A DNA stretch of 64,000 bases from Desulfatiglans anilini DSM 4660 (lineage in GTDB: Bacteria > Desulfobacterota > DSM-4660 > Desulfatiglandales > Desulfatiglandaceae): the NCBI RefSeq assembly GCF_000422285.1, contig NZ_AULM01000001.1, positions 62,001 to 126,000 on the forward strand, in the 5' to 3' direction. Below, piece by piece: positions 26,370-34,931 of the stretch. The notes beneath the pieces were generated by a model. The model did not search any database. It saw nothing but the letters and a program-made list of their open reading frames with translations, and was not told where the DNA came from. The translations under genes were made by a program, and so were the position numbers. Position 1 is the stretch's first letter. Each line of letters opens with the position of its first letter.

Positions 26370-26924
26370 TTACGGATGCCCATTGTCTGCAGCGAAACGG
26401 GCGCCCAGCTCCAAGGCCTTGCTATTCGACTCTATCATGCTGTGGTAACGCCGGTCAAGCGCACCATAAAGGGCCTTCTTGAGCGAGCGGACCCGGACGA
26501 CGCCAGTGCGGCGAACAGCCGCGCCAAGCACGACCATGTTGGCCAGCCGTTCGTTCCCGAGCTGCAGGGCCAGCTCGCGGCTGGGGACCATAAGGCAATC
26601 CACCCCCCGGAACTGCGCCGCTTCTTCAGGGATCAGAGAGGCATTGACGACCAGCGTTCCGCCTTTGCGAACACGGGGTCCGAATTTGTCAAGGGAAGGA
26701 CGGTTCATGACAATGGCTGAAACCGGCCGCTGGATGATGGGCGAACCGATTTCCTGGTCGGAGACGACGACGGTGCAGTTGGCTGTCCCTCCACGCATCT
26801 CGACGCCGTAGACCGGCATGTAGGTCACCCTCTTCTTTTCACCCATCGCGGCATAGGCTAGGATGTTGCCCATGAGCAGAACGCCCTGGCCCCCGAAACC
26901 CGCTATGATCGTGTCAAAATACAT
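26370..26924 (-). CDS. korC: 2-oxoacid:ferredoxin oxidoreductase, gamma subunit
   Basis: Gamma subunit (184 aa) of a four-subunit 2-oxoacid:ferredoxin oxidoreductase, which oxidatively decarboxylates a 2-oxoacid to acyl-CoA and reduces ferredoxin. Family marks are AGFGGQGVLLMGNILAYAAM, YMPVYGVEMRGGTANCTVVVSD and PSLDKFGPRVRKGG. It overlaps the beta subunit by one nucleotide (TAATG-type junction). Together with alpha and beta the set looks like the VOR/KOR type (branched-chain or 2-oxoglutarate), but substrate cannot be settled by reading. Confidence 0.9.
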   Translation of the reverse strand: MYFDTIIAGFGGQGVLLMGNILAYAAMGEKKRVTYMPVYGVEMRGGTANCTVVVSDQEIGSPIIQRPVSAIVMNRPSLDKFGPRVRKGGTLVVNASLIPEEAAQFRGVDCLMVPSRELALQLGNERLANMVVLGAAVRRTGVVRVRSLKKALYGALDRRYHSMIESNSKALELGARFAADNGHP

Positions 26925-27664
26925 TAGGCGTCACCCCCCTTGAAGATGCCCAGCGGGAAATAGGGGATCATCTCTTCCTTGACCCGCTTGTTGGCGCGCT
27001 CCGGCGACATTTTCCAGTTCGTCGGACAGGCGGAAAGGATCTCCACGAAACCGAACCCCTCGCCGGTGGTCTGAACCTCAAAGGCGCGCTGCATGTACTT
27101 GCGGGTCTTCACGAGGTTCTTAGGGGTGTCGACCGCCCCGCGGGCGACAAAGGTCGTGCCGGTCAGTCCGCCCAAAAGTTCCGCCATCCGGATGGGGAAA
27201 CCGTTTACGGCTGGATCTCTTCCAAACGGTGTCGTCGTGGTTTCCTGACCGGGCATCGTCGTCGGGGCCATTTGGCCGCCGGTCATTCCGAAGACCGTAT
27301 TGTTGACGAAGATGACCGTGATGCGGTCTCCGCGGTTGGCGGCGTGGATGATTTCGGCGGTCCCGATGGCTGCGAGATCCCCGTCCCCCTGATAGGTGAA
27401 GACGAAGCGGTCGGGCCGGGCCCGCTTGACACCGGTCGCGACTGCTGCTGCGCGTCCGTGCGGGGCCTCGAGCACATCGACATCCAGATAATCATAAAGA
27501 AACACCGAGCAGCCGACGGAGGCCACCGCGATGGACGTTTCCTGCAAGGCATACCGATCGATGCATTCGGCCGTCAGGCGGTGGATGATGCCATGGTGAC
27601 AGCCCGGGCAGAAGTGGAACGGCACGTCAATGAGGCTTTGGGGTCTTGAAAAAACCTGCTCCAT
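26924..27664 (-). CDS. korB: 2-oxoacid:ferredoxin oxidoreductase, beta (TPP-binding) subunit
   Basis: Catalytic TPP subunit of 246 aa. CPGCHHG (residues 19-25) is a conserved N-terminal motif, and the TPP/Mg2+ segment is [17 protein letters not shown]...VIFVNN. No ferredoxin domain is fused; the clusters are in korD. The junctions with korA and korC are zero or one nucleotide. Together with the other subunits it would supply acyl-CoA and reduced ferredoxin to anaerobic metabolism. Confidence 0.92.
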   Translation of the reverse strand: MEQVFSRPQSLIDVPFHFCPGCHHGIIHRLTAECIDRYALQETSIAVASVGCSVFLYDYLDVDVLEAPHGRAAAVATGVKRARPDRFVFTYQGDGDLAAIGTAEIIHAANRGDRITVIFVNNTVFGMTGGQMAPTTMPGQETTTTPFGRDPAVNGFPIRMAELLGGLTGTTFVARGAVDTPKNLVKTRKYMQRAFEVQTTGEGFGFVEILSACPTNWKMSPERANKRVKEEMIPYFPLGIFKGGDA

Positions 27665-28723
27665 TTATGCGATCCTCTTTTTGTAGACTTTGGCGATTTC
27701 ATGAAAGATTTCGTCCGGCGACGGGATGGAGCCGGGCGGTCTGCCATAGAAATCCACCTGGTTCTTCTTGTGTCCGACGGCCAGTTTGACGTCTTCGACC
27801 ATTTGGCCCGTACTCAGTTCCACCGCCATGAAATTTCTGATCTTCCGGGAGATCTTTTCCAGCGCAGCATAGGGAAAGGGGTAAAGGGTGATCGGTCGCA
27901 GGAGGCCGATCAGCATGCCTTTTTCACGGGCCATACCCACAGCGCTCTTCACGATGCGTGCCAGTGAGCCGAATGCGACGACGAGCAGCTTCGCATCATC
28001 CAAATTCTGGGTTTCAAAGCGGATCTCGCGCTTCATCTGCTGATACTTGCGGTAAAGGAACCAGTTGTGGTCCGTGAGTTCGCCTTCCGAGAGGTAGAGG
28101 GATTTGAGGATCCGGCGGGGCCGCCCGGAGGCGCCCGTAAGAATCCAATCCTTTTCGGGGGGGGTTCCTCTGTATGGGCGTGTTTTCAAGGGTTCTTTGA
28201 TCTGCCCCAGCAATGCGTCGCCCAGGATTAGAACCGGATTCCGGTATTTGTCGGCGAGGTCGAAGGCCCGCATCGTGAGGTCATAGGCCTCCTGGACGGA
28301 TGAGGGGGCCAGAACGATCGTCCGGTAGTCCCCGTGCCCGCCGCCCCTGGTGGCCTGAAAATAGTCGCCCTGCGATGGCGAGATCCCCCCGAGGCCGGGT
28401 CCACTGCGGCTCATGTTGACAATGACACCCGGTATCTGGCTGCCGCACAGGTAAGAAATCCCCTCCTGCTTCAGGGAAATGCCCGGGCTCGAAGAGGAGG
28501 TCATGGCCCGTGCTCCGGTGGCGCTTGCGCCCAGGAGCATGTTGATGGACGCTATCTCGCTTTCGGCCTGTATGAAAGTGCCCCCGACGGCCGGCAGATG
28601 CTTGGACATATACTCCGGGATGTCGTTCTGGGGAGTGATGGGATAGCCGAAATAAAAACGGCATCCGGCTTCGATGGCGCCCATGGCGATGGCTTCGTTG
28701 CCTTTTACGAACAAAGTCTCCAA
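27665..28723 (-). CDS. korA: 2-oxoacid:ferredoxin oxidoreductase, alpha subunit (VorB/KorA type)
   Basis: Alpha subunit of 352 aa with the pyrimidine-binding domain. The start METLFVKGNEAIAMGAIEAG, the YPITPQNDIPEYM motif and SSSPGISLKQEGISY are typical. The short form without a fused gamma domain is the VOR/KOR type. The start codon is TTG with GAGGAG 9 nt upstream. A 65-codon unknown ORF ends 13 nt before it, and the ferredoxin subunit is a further 260 nt upstream. Confidence 0.92.
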   Translation of the reverse strand: METLFVKGNEAIAMGAIEAGCRFYFGYPITPQNDIPEYMSKHLPAVGGTFIQAESEIASINMLLGASATGARAMTSSSSPGISLKQEGISYLCGSQIPGVIVNMSRSGPGLGGISPSQGDYFQATRGGGHGDYRTIVLAPSSVQEAYDLTMRAFDLADKYRNPVLILGDALLGQIKEPLKTRPYRGTPPEKDWILTGASGRPRRILKSLYLSEGELTDHNWFLYRKYQQMKREIRFETQNLDDAKLLVVAFGSLARIVKSAVGMAREKGMLIGLLRPITLYPFPYAALEKISRKIRNFMAVELSTGQMVEDVKLAVGHKKNQVDFYGRPPGSIPSPDEIFHEIAKVYKKRIA

Positions 28724-28736
28724 ACCGTTTTTCTCC

Positions 28737-28934
28737 TCAATGCCATCGCTTCCACAAAGGGAAGGGAGCGATGGGAATCTCGAACTGCTTCATCTTCCGC
28801 CTGAAGACGACGGTTTTTGCCCCTGCGCCAATGATCGAGGGCTGTGCAATGCTCTCGGGCTCGAGGTTGTCCTGTTTTGTCTTCAGGCCTCGTTTGGTGG
28901 TGCGGATAGTTCCACTGGCCTCCAGGGAGGGCAA
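28737..28934 (-). CDS. Unknown 65-aa ORF between korD and korA
   Basis: I recognise no family. The TTG-started frame has codon use like its neighbours and a conserved-looking C-terminal half, AKTVVFRRKMKQFEIPI followed by APFPLWKRWH. AGGGAA lies 5 nt before the TTG. The stop is 13 nt from the korA start, inside the spacing of its ribosome site. It may be a small subunit or chaperone of the oxidoreductase, or the remnant of a longer gene. The 258 nt upstream of it (28935-29192) have no other recognisable gene. Confidence 0.42.
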   Translation of the reverse strand: MPSLEASGTIRTTKRGLKTKQDNLEPESIAQPSIIGAGAKTVVFRRKMKQFEIPIAPFPLWKRWH

Positions 28935-29192
28935 CGTTCCCTATCGATAGTTCTTCACCGGTGTCTGCCGCCTGAATCTTCAGGATTTCCCGAGCAGGGT
29001 TGGCATGGCAAGCCGCGCAGCGGGGCGAATAGGTACCCCGTTCTCGAAGATGACAACCCCTTAAGATTCAATCCATGTTCCCGAGGTGTACCGGCTGCCT
29101 GAGATGCTTCGCAGAACACGGGTTTCCGACGTCTGAAAACCGATTCAGCGCCGGACAGGGGACACCATTCTAAGCGTTTTTACGAGGGGATA

Positions 29193-29396
29193 TCATTTGT
29201 ACACCGTGATCACCACATCGGGGCACATCTCAGCGCACAGTTTACAACCGGTGCATGCCTCCATATCGCTGATGTGAGCGGTGGGATAACCCGACAGATT
29301 GATGGAGGAGCTGATACTGAGGAGCCCTTTGGGACAGGCCAGTACGCAGAGTCCACACCCCTTGCAGCGTTCTTCTCTAAATTTGATCAAGGCCAT
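29193..29396 (-). CDS. korD: Ferredoxin-type delta subunit of 2-oxoacid oxidoreductase
   Basis: 67-aa 2x[4Fe-4S] ferredoxin. The clusters are bound by Cys11, Cys14, Cys17, Cys21 and Cys48, Cys51, Cys54, Cys58. The spacing and the start MALIKFREERCKGCGLC fit the delta subunit that accepts electrons from the TPP subunit. No strong ribosome site is seen. In most such operons it lies immediately before korA; here 469 nt intervene, containing the 65-aa ORF. Confidence 0.87.
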   Translation of the reverse strand: MALIKFREERCKGCGLCVLACPKGLLSISSSINLSGYPTAHISDMEACTGCKLCAEMCPDVVITVYK

Positions 29397-29487
29397 GATT
29401 CAGCATGTCTTTCTACGCAGTTTCCGAGCCTTCTTTTCCGGATCGGGGACAGTCGGTTCGACAGGGTTGGTTCCGGATCTAAACCTA

Positions 29488-29694
29488 TTACGTTTCGAGG
29501 ACGAAAATGACCTCCAGGCGCACGCGGAACTCTTTGATTTGTCCTTCTTCTACGGAGACACGCTGCTCGATGACACGCAACCCGGTGATTCCCCGCAGAG
29601 TGCGGTTCGCCCTTTCGAAACCGACCCGGATGGCTTCATCGAAACTGTGGGGTGACGCTGCGATAATCTCCGTTACCCTTGCAACACGTTCCAT
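29488..29694 (-). CDS. Dodecin (first copy)
   Basis: Dodecins form a hollow dodecamer that stores flavin or CoA. This 68-aa copy shows the core ARVTEIIAASPHSFDEAIRVGFERANRTLRG in part, then VIEQRVSVEEGQIKEFRVRLEV. Start ATG 29694 is preceded by GGAGAGG. It lies between the aminotransferase and korD, so flavin supply to the nearby oxidoreductases is plausible but inferred. A second, divergent dodecin is at 33413. Confidence 0.85.
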   Translation of the reverse strand: MERVARVTEIIAASPHSFDEAIRVGFERANRTLRGITGLRVIEQRVSVEEGQIKEFRVRLEVIFVLET

Positions 29695-29736
29695 GTCTAC
29701 CTCTCCTGTTTCCAAATCGAATCCTCTTCGTAGCTT

Positions 29737-30729
29737 TTATTGGGCGTCTTCCCAGATGACGGGCGTGAGCAGCCGTTCGTTGTTCCGCATATCCTGTCGA
29801 AGAAGTCTATGCAATCGGGCATAGCCTGGACCGGGGGTGCCGTCTCCGATGGTGCGGCCGTCGAAGCGAACAACCGGCAGGATGTCGAGAGACGTTCCCG
29901 TGAGGAAAACCTCCCGGGCCTGATAGGCCTCCTCGGGGGGTATTTCGCCGAAGACGGCGTCTTTGAGGTGTCCCTCCTGCACCAGCTGCCGGGCCAGCTC
30001 GAAAACCCGCTGCTCGGTGATGCCCGAAAGCGTCGTGTCCAGTCCGGGGAATTTCAGAATGCCCTCTGCCGTGACGATACCGAGGTTTTCCGTCGAACCC
30101 TCGGCAAGAAATCCCTTTTCATCCAACCCGACGGAATACCCGCAGCCCGCCTCGACCGCCTCCATCTTCATCAGAACATTGGGCAGATAGTCACAGGATT
30201 TGATGGTGGCAAAAAACGATTTTTTGATGGGGATGCGGCTTGTAATGATGGAAATGCCCTCCCGGTAGTGGGCTTCTGGCAGGCCTTTGAACCGGATCAC
30301 GTTGACGTACAACTGGCTTTCAGGACAATCGAACGGGTTGGCGGTGAAACTTCCCGGACCACGCGACACCATTAGGCGGATCAGGCAGTCCCTTTGGCCG
30401 CCTTTCCGTACGAGAAACCGGATCAGATCTCTAATATCGGCATAGACTTCGGGCGGGGAGAGGGAAATGGCGCGGGCCGAACGGTTCAGCCGCTTGAGAT
30501 GCTCCTCCATCTGGTAGATCTTGCCGTCGACGCAGCGCATGACGTCGAAGACCCCGTCGCCCCGGTGGACAAGGTGGTCGTCGACAGGGATCAACATCAG
30601 GTCGGGATCCGTCGTGAATCCTCCCCACTGGGTCGAGTACATCGTCAGGTAATTATGCTGCCAGGGTTTTTCCCGGGCGCTGATACGGTCGAAAAAATCG
30701 GTTCTGGTGATCTCTGGAAGTTTCATCAT
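29737..30729 (-). CDS. Class IV aminotransferase (branched-chain/D-amino-acid type)
   Basis: PLP enzyme of fold type IV. Recognisable segments are DDHLVHRGDGVFDVMR, the PLP lysine in SFFATIKSCDYLPNVLM, and the phosphate-binding STENLGIV and GSTENL loops, with TGTSLDILPVVRFDG near the end. Branched-chain aminotransferases make 2-oxoacids that VOR-type enzymes oxidise, which fits the neighbouring kor genes. An upstream promoter-like TATAAT at 30868-30873 implies that the start lies downstream of about 30860. I take ATG 30729 (330 aa), although no ribosome site is obvious. Confidence 0.8.
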   Translation of the reverse strand: MMKLPEITRTDFFDRISAREKPWQHNYLTMYSTQWGGFTTDPDLMLIPVDDHLVHRGDGVFDVMRCVDGKIYQMEEHLKRLNRSARAISLSPPEVYADIRDLIRFLVRKGGQRDCLIRLMVSRGPGSFTANPFDCPESQLYVNVIRFKGLPEAHYREGISIITSRIPIKKSFFATIKSCDYLPNVLMKMEAVEAGCGYSVGLDEKGFLAEGSTENLGIVTAEGILKFPGLDTTLSGITEQRVFELARQLVQEGHLKDAVFGEIPPEEAYQAREVFLTGTSLDILPVVRFDGRTIGDGTPGPGYARLHRLLRQDMRNNERLLTPVIWEDAQ

Positions 30730-30859
30730 CGATGACGGGAAGACCCCATGATCCACGGTGTACAGATCCCTGCCACCGGAGCGTTGAATAAGGTTCGATG
30801 CCTGCCACTCGAAAGGCCGATAAGGAAACGGTTTGATGCGTATCAACCGTGACAAGTGC

Positions 30860-30888
30860 TTGACACCATTATAACCAAAAACTACCAT
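30860..30888 (+). promoter_or_regulatory. Predicted promoter for LOG-rsmG, overlapping a minus-strand TATAAT
   Basis: TTGACA (30860-30865), 17 nt and TACCAT (30883-30888) point toward the LOG gene, about 190 nt upstream of its start. On the opposite strand TATAAT lies at 30868-30873, facing the aminotransferase. The region 30730-31083 is therefore a divergent control region; no other gene is seen in it. Confidence 0.45.
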
Positions 30889-31083
30889 ACTAGCCGATCC
30901 GGTCAGAAAGCTAAACAATTAAATTCTAAAAATCAATCAATTTTTGTGTTCCTGTCTTGAAAGGAAGCTGGAGCGTGCGGGTCGGCCCCCGGGACCCGGT
31001 TGTGGAAAGCCGGAGGTGCCGCTGATCGTCCACGGTTGAGCCGGGGCCCCGAAGCTCGACCATGCCAGAAAGGAAGCCTTCCC

Positions 31084-31737
31084 ATGAGTGAAAGACAATT
31101 CTTGGTGGATGATATCACCATCAAGGACACATGGCGCATGTTCAACATCATTGCCGAATTTGTCGACGGCTTCGATGTCCTGCCGGACGTGCATCCGGCG
31201 GTCACCATCTTCGGCTCCGCGCGCGCCAAACCCCAGAGCCAGGCTTATAAGATGACCGTCAAGACCTCCCGGCTGCTGGTTGAAAACGGGTTCAACGTCA
31301 TCTCCGGCGGAGGCCCGGGGATCATGGAGGCGGCCAACAAGGGCGCGGCCGATGCGGGTGGCAAATCCGTCGGCCTGCACATCGAACTCCCGAACGAGCA
31401 GCAGGCGAACCCTTATTCGAATATCAGATTGAATTTCAAATACTTCTTCATTCGTAAGGTTATGTTCGTCAAATACGCCGTCGCTTACATTATCATGCCG
31501 GGAGGTTTCGGGACCCTCGACGAACTTTTCGAGGCCCTGACGCTGATCCAGACGGAACGGATCCGTTCCTTCCCCGTGATCATGATCGGCTCGAAATTCT
31601 GGGGAGGTCTGGTGGACTGGATCAGAGACACCATGCTCAAGGGGAAGACCATTTCGCCCTCAGACCTCGACATTTTCCGGGTCGTGGACACGCCCGAGGA
31701 GGCCGTGGGGATCATCAAAAGGCGTGTCATTGTCTGA
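31084..31737 (+). CDS. LOG family protein (cytokinin-riboside-monophosphate phosphoribohydrolase-like)
   Basis: Rossmann-fold LOG-type hydrolase of 217 aa. The motifs GSARAK, SGGGPGIMEAANKGA and PGGFGTLDELFE are all present; the last is the family's catalytic PGGxGTxxE. Bacterial members probably hydrolyse nucleoside monophosphates, and the physiological substrate is unsettled. The ATG at 31084 has AAAGGAAG about 8 nt upstream. It overlaps rsmG by 14 nt, so the two are cotranscribed. Confidence 0.88.
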   Translation: MSERQFLVDDITIKDTWRMFNIIAEFVDGFDVLPDVHPAVTIFGSARAKPQSQAYKMTVKTSRLLVENGFNVISGGGPGIMEAANKGAADAGGKSVGLHIELPNEQQANPYSNIRLNFKYFFIRKVMFVKYAVAYIIMPGGFGTLDELFEALTLIQTERIRSFPVIMIGSKFWGGLVDWIRDTMLKGKTISPSDLDIFRVVDTPEEAVGIIKRRVIV

Positions 31738-32425
31738 GCTGACCTCCGAAGAGAGACGAATGGTCACGGAGTGGGCCGAGGGCCTGCGCTGTCCCCTGGG
31801 CGATCGGGCCCTTGGCCTGTTGGGGGCCTATCTCGCCGAGCTTTGGGAGTGGAATCGACGGATGAATCTGACCGGCCTGCGCTCCCGCGAGGAAGTGGTC
31901 CGTGAATTGCTCCTGGATTCCCTGATGGCCGGATCGATTCTCCCCGCAGGAGGAAGCCTGCTCGATATCGGTTCGGGTGCGGGATTTCCGGCTATTCCCA
32001 TCAAGATCTGTCAGCCGGCCGTGATGGTCCATCTGCTGGAAGCCAATGCGCGGCGGGTCTCGTTTCTGCGGCATGTCATCCGGGTGATGCGGCTCGAGGG
32101 GATCGAAGTGTTCAGGGGCAGGGCAGGGGAAGACTGGTCAAAACGCAGCGCCGGCGGCTACTCGTGCGTTACGGCACGGGCTGTAGCGCCTCCCCCGCAG
32201 GCTTTGCGGCTGGGGGCACCCTATCTCGCTCCCAGCGGCCGAATGCTGCTTTTTGCAGGAGAAGACCTGACGGCTGTGGTGAACAGCATTGATCCGCAAT
32301 TGCAAATCTTTTCAATCCGTTTGGAGCAGGTGCTTCCGTACCGGCTGCCTCGAAAACCGACGCTTCGCCACCTCCTGGTCTTGGCGAAACGCGACGCCGA
32401 CGACCCTGTAAGAGAAGGCCATTAG
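31724..32425 (+). CDS. rsmG: 16S rRNA (guanine-N7) methyltransferase RsmG
   Basis: SAM-dependent enzyme that methylates G527 of 16S rRNA. The SAM-binding motif LLDIGSGAGFPAIPIKI and the upstream WNRRMNLTGLRSREEVVRE are diagnostic, followed by LLEANARRVSFLRHV. Length 233 aa. The start is GTG inside the end of the LOG gene. In many bacteria rsmG sits by mnmEG and parAB near the origin; here it does not. Confidence 0.9.
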   Translation: MSLSELTSEERRMVTEWAEGLRCPLGDRALGLLGAYLAELWEWNRRMNLTGLRSREEVVRELLLDSLMAGSILPAGGSLLDIGSGAGFPAIPIKICQPAVMVHLLEANARRVSFLRHVIRVMRLEGIEVFRGRAGEDWSKRSAGGYSCVTARAVAPPPQALRLGAPYLAPSGRMLLFAGEDLTAVVNSIDPQLQIFSIRLEQVLPYRLPRKPTLRHLLVLAKRDADDPVREGH

Positions 32426-32536
32426 ATTTCAACCTGGCGCACACCACCCGTTGCTTCACCGCGCAGAGGCCAGCCGCCCGGCGCTTTCGGGGGTGCAGCG
32501 TTTGGTCTTCCGGATAGGCTCTGGGTGAAAAAGGCC

Positions 32537-33160
32537 TCAGTGCGACGATTCCAGTGCATGGAAAACCGTTGCAACCTGGTTGTCGATGTACTGATCGAGG
32601 GTCAAGCGGTTTTTGAAATGCCAGTGTTTCAAAACCCACATGTGGGCCATGATGATGATGTTGTAGGCCATCAAATCAACGTCGACCTTTCTGAAAAGGC
32701 CTTGTTCTATGCCATCCTCCAGAATGCCCGCGAAAATCCGGCTGATATCCACCTCCATTTGCATGATGCGCGTTTTCGATGCCCGATCCAGTGAGGCGGA
32801 TTTCTGGTAAAAAAGAAGCACTTTTTCCTTTTCGCGGTCCAGAATTCGATGGTAAATGACCAAGGCAATCGCCAGCTTTTCTTCCGGGTCCTGGATGTCT
32901 TCAAGCTCGCGGGTCAAATTTTCACGGAAGGCTCCGAGCAGGTCTTCCATGATGAGGCGCATGATCTCCGACTTGTTTTTGACGTAATGGTAGGTGACAG
33001 GCAGGCTTACTCCGGCCGCCTCGGAGATTTCCTGTATCGATGTGGAAGCGAACCCTTTCCTGGCATAAAGATTTGCCGCCGTGTCGACAATCTGACGACG
33101 CACTTTGTCTGATGAAGCAATTTGATCGAGGACCGTCAGCTTTTTAAATGTTCTATACAT
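32537..33160 (-). CDS. TetR-family transcriptional regulator
   Basis: Repressor-type protein of 207 aa. The helix-turn-helix is at about residues 21-65 (IVDTAANLYARKGFASTSIQEIS, in part, then VTYHYVKNKSEIMRLIMEDLL). The C-terminal ligand domain is all-helical and unassigned. The general pattern resembles regulators of fatty-acid or acyl-CoA degradation, which is only suggestive. The ATG follows GAGAG at 6 nt. No target operon is obvious; its own 5' region (33161-33412) has no clear palindrome. Confidence 0.85.
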   Translation of the reverse strand: MYRTFKKLTVLDQIASSDKVRRQIVDTAANLYARKGFASTSIQEISEAAGVSLPVTYHYVKNKSEIMRLIMEDLLGAFRENLTRELEDIQDPEEKLAIALVIYHRILDREKEKVLLFYQKSASLDRASKTRIMQMEVDISRIFAGILEDGIEQGLFRKVDVDLMAYNIIIMAHMWVLKHWHFKNRLTLDQYIDNQVATVFHALESSH

Positions 33161-33412
33161 GGAAGCTCTCTCATGAAGGGTGAAATGGATCGGCAAACAG
33201 GTGATGCGGAGATTTCCCCATGTCGAACCAGGTCTGCCCGGTTCCGGTCCAGAAACGAGTTGTCCAGCCTTTTTCTCCGGTCGGAGAGGGAGGAGCCCTC
33301 TGCGGTGACGGATAAGATCACCCCTTCGGCCGATCGCTTCGATTTTGACCAGGTCATCGTTTCTGGACTGAACCGCGCCGGTATTCCATATGCATTCTCA
33401 AACAGAAGCCGC

Positions 33413-33625
33413 CTAATCCTTGGTGTACTTGAAGGAAACGTTCAGTCTTGCCCGATAGGATGTGATTTTTCCGTTTTCCACCGTAACGTCCAGTCTGGTT
33501 ATTTCAGCGACCCGAAGATCCCGCAGTGATGTACCGGCGGTGTCAATCGCGGTCTTGGCCGCTTCTTCCCAGGACACATCACTCGTCCCCACCAATTGGA
33601 TGATCTTGTAAGTGCTTCCAGCCAT
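33413..33625 (-). CDS. Dodecin (second copy)
   Basis: 70-aa dodecin with YKIIQLVGTSDVSWEEAAKTAI, the family VGTS-W core, then LDVTVENGKITSYRARLNVSF. It is more canonical than the copy at 29488, which has ASPHSF in place of TS-SW. AAAGGAG lies upstream of the ATG. It is probably monocistronic. Confidence 0.9.
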   Translation of the reverse strand: MAGSTYKIIQLVGTSDVSWEEAAKTAIDTAGTSLRDLRVAEITRLDVTVENGKITSYRARLNVSFKYTKD

Positions 33626-33777
33626 TTCGTTTCTCCTTTCCTCTGATGTGAAGGTTAGCGCCGATCAGAAGACCTTGGAAAGAGACCACCTCCTTTCCCA
33701 TTGAGGATGGTTCCAATGCGGGCTCGGCCTGGTGCACCGGCCGCGCAGACGAAACAACGGCAAAAAGAACCGTATTC

Positions 33778-33805
33778 AGTTTAGCACAAAAACCGCTCTT
33801 TTCAA
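33778..33805 (-). promoter_or_regulatory. Predicted promoter for the second dodecin
   Basis: On the minus strand TTGAAA (33805-33800), a 16-nt spacer and TAAACT (33783-33778) stand about 150 nt before the dodecin start. The matches are fair. Confidence 0.4.
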
Positions 33806-33868
33806 GGGAATCTTTCCGCCGGGACCCTTGTGTCCGGAGGAATCATGCCGCTCGCAGCCACCGGGAAA

Positions 33869-34131
33869 CCATCGAAATCCAGTTCAGGCTCCACACCGGT
33901 AAAGAAGGGTTTTTCTTCACACGCTGCGCGTGCGCAGTTCCACCCCTTCGCGGCGGGTCCCGGTTTCTTCACACCTTTCGGGTGCTCAGTCCCACTCCTT
34001 CGGGGCGGGTTCCGGCTTGTCCCCTATCAAGGAAAGCGAGCGTTTGTGCGTAAGCGCCAGATGAGCCGTCGCACAAGCAGATCTGCCCGTTGGCGTCGAA
34101 AGGGGAAAAAAGATCATGGCAGGATGGAGTC
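33869..34131 (-). repeat. Modular intergenic repeat, copy 3 (complete, reverse orientation, two insert units)
   Basis: Read on the minus strand, the decayed left arm (at 34099-34131), the core with CTTGTGCGACGGC and CACAAACGCTCG, and two insert units (GACTGAGCACCCGAAAGGTG and a relative) lead to the right arm ending at 33869. The copy starts only 4 nt beyond the stop of the Mut7-C gene. The rest of 33626-34135 holds the dodecin promoter and no gene. Confidence 0.7.
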
Positions 34132-34135
34132 CGGC

Positions 34136-34591
34136 TCAGCCGGCGGGAAATCCCCAGTCCGCAAGTTGCGCCAGCATCCGTTCCCGGTGGGTTCCCGGCC
34201 AGAAACAGCGGCGGCAGACGGGGCAAAAGCGGATGGCCCCATGGTGAATCGCCTGGACATAGTCGGGCACCGTTTCTGAGAGATTGTCCGGAGCGGGTTC
34301 CAGAGGGGCGTTGCACCGGATGCACCGGCTGAGCCACTGGGATGACGGGGGATCGATTCCGAGGCTTTCACGCAGCTCCATCAGCTGGGGTCCGGTACGT
34401 TCGGCCCGGATGAGCACGGCCCCGGGATGAGAGGCGACGCGTGCCTGCTGCCTCGAGAGCAGGATCCGATCGTCCATGGGGAAGTCGGCGGGAAATCCAG
34501 GGCCGTAGCTTCTTTGATAGATCGTATCGAAACCGAGCACCCTCAGCCACTTGGCCAGGCTGCCGAGCATACAGTCGGCGACGAATCTCAT
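34136..34591 (-). CDS. Mut7-C RNase domain protein with zinc ribbon
   Basis: PIN-like protein of 151 aa of the Mut7-C family (PF01927-type). The N-terminal FVADCMLGSLAKWLRVLGFDT holds the first active-site Asp, and MDDRILLSRQ the second acidic segment. The C-terminal part carries two CxxC pairs (CIRCNAPL and CPVCRRCF) forming a zinc ribbon. RNase activity is inferred from the family, not proven. GGAGG lies before the ATG. The upstream region is divergent with murA. Confidence 0.85.
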   Translation of the reverse strand: MRFVADCMLGSLAKWLRVLGFDTIYQRSYGPGFPADFPMDDRILLSRQQARVASHPGAVLIRAERTGPQLMELRESLGIDPPSSQWLSRCIRCNAPLEPAPDNLSETVPDYVQAIHHGAIRFCPVCRRCFWPGTHRERMLAQLADWGFPAG

Positions 34592-34660
34592 CTCTCACCT
34601 CCACGTCAGTCTATCTTTGTTGACCGGGAAAAACAATTGTTATAAACCGTAGATCGGCCG
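34592..34660. promoter_or_regulatory. Divergent promoter region between Mut7-C and murA
   Basis: On the plus strand TTGTTG (or TTGACC) is followed by TATAAA with 18 (or 15) nt between. On the minus strand TTGTTT-N17-TAGACT faces the Mut7-C gene, leaving a short leader. The AACAATTGTT palindrome sits in the centre. The remaining 34661-34931 contains no gene that I can support. Confidence 0.35.
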
Positions 34661-34931
34661 CACCTGGTCGAGGAAGTGACCCGGGCGGGCCGGCTGGTTG
34701 GGGGTGTAGGAGTTCGCCCCCGACGGGCAGGAGGACTTGGGCAAGAAGAGGACATGAACGGGGTCCGGAATAGCGGAGAGTCCGAGCTTCAGACGCTCGG
34801 GTGCAGACCGTCCGGAGACCCTGCTGAAAGGCCAGGCGCCTGGCTCTGGGCCGAAGGCTGCTCTCCAAGACCCGGGCGGGGGTGGAAGGCCGCGTGCGGG
34901 TCGGTTTGAGGCGCCAAGCGGCTGTGATGAA

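Noticed and set aside
31724-32425. Origin-proximal segment because of rsmG and the parS-like site
   Set aside because: No dnaA, dnaN, mnmE/G, parA or parB and no DnaA-box cluster was found.
33830-34337. Open frames encoding FFTPFGCSV-type peptides near 33.9 and 45.4 kb
   Set aside because: They translate the repeat insert unit and recur only because the DNA repeat recurs.
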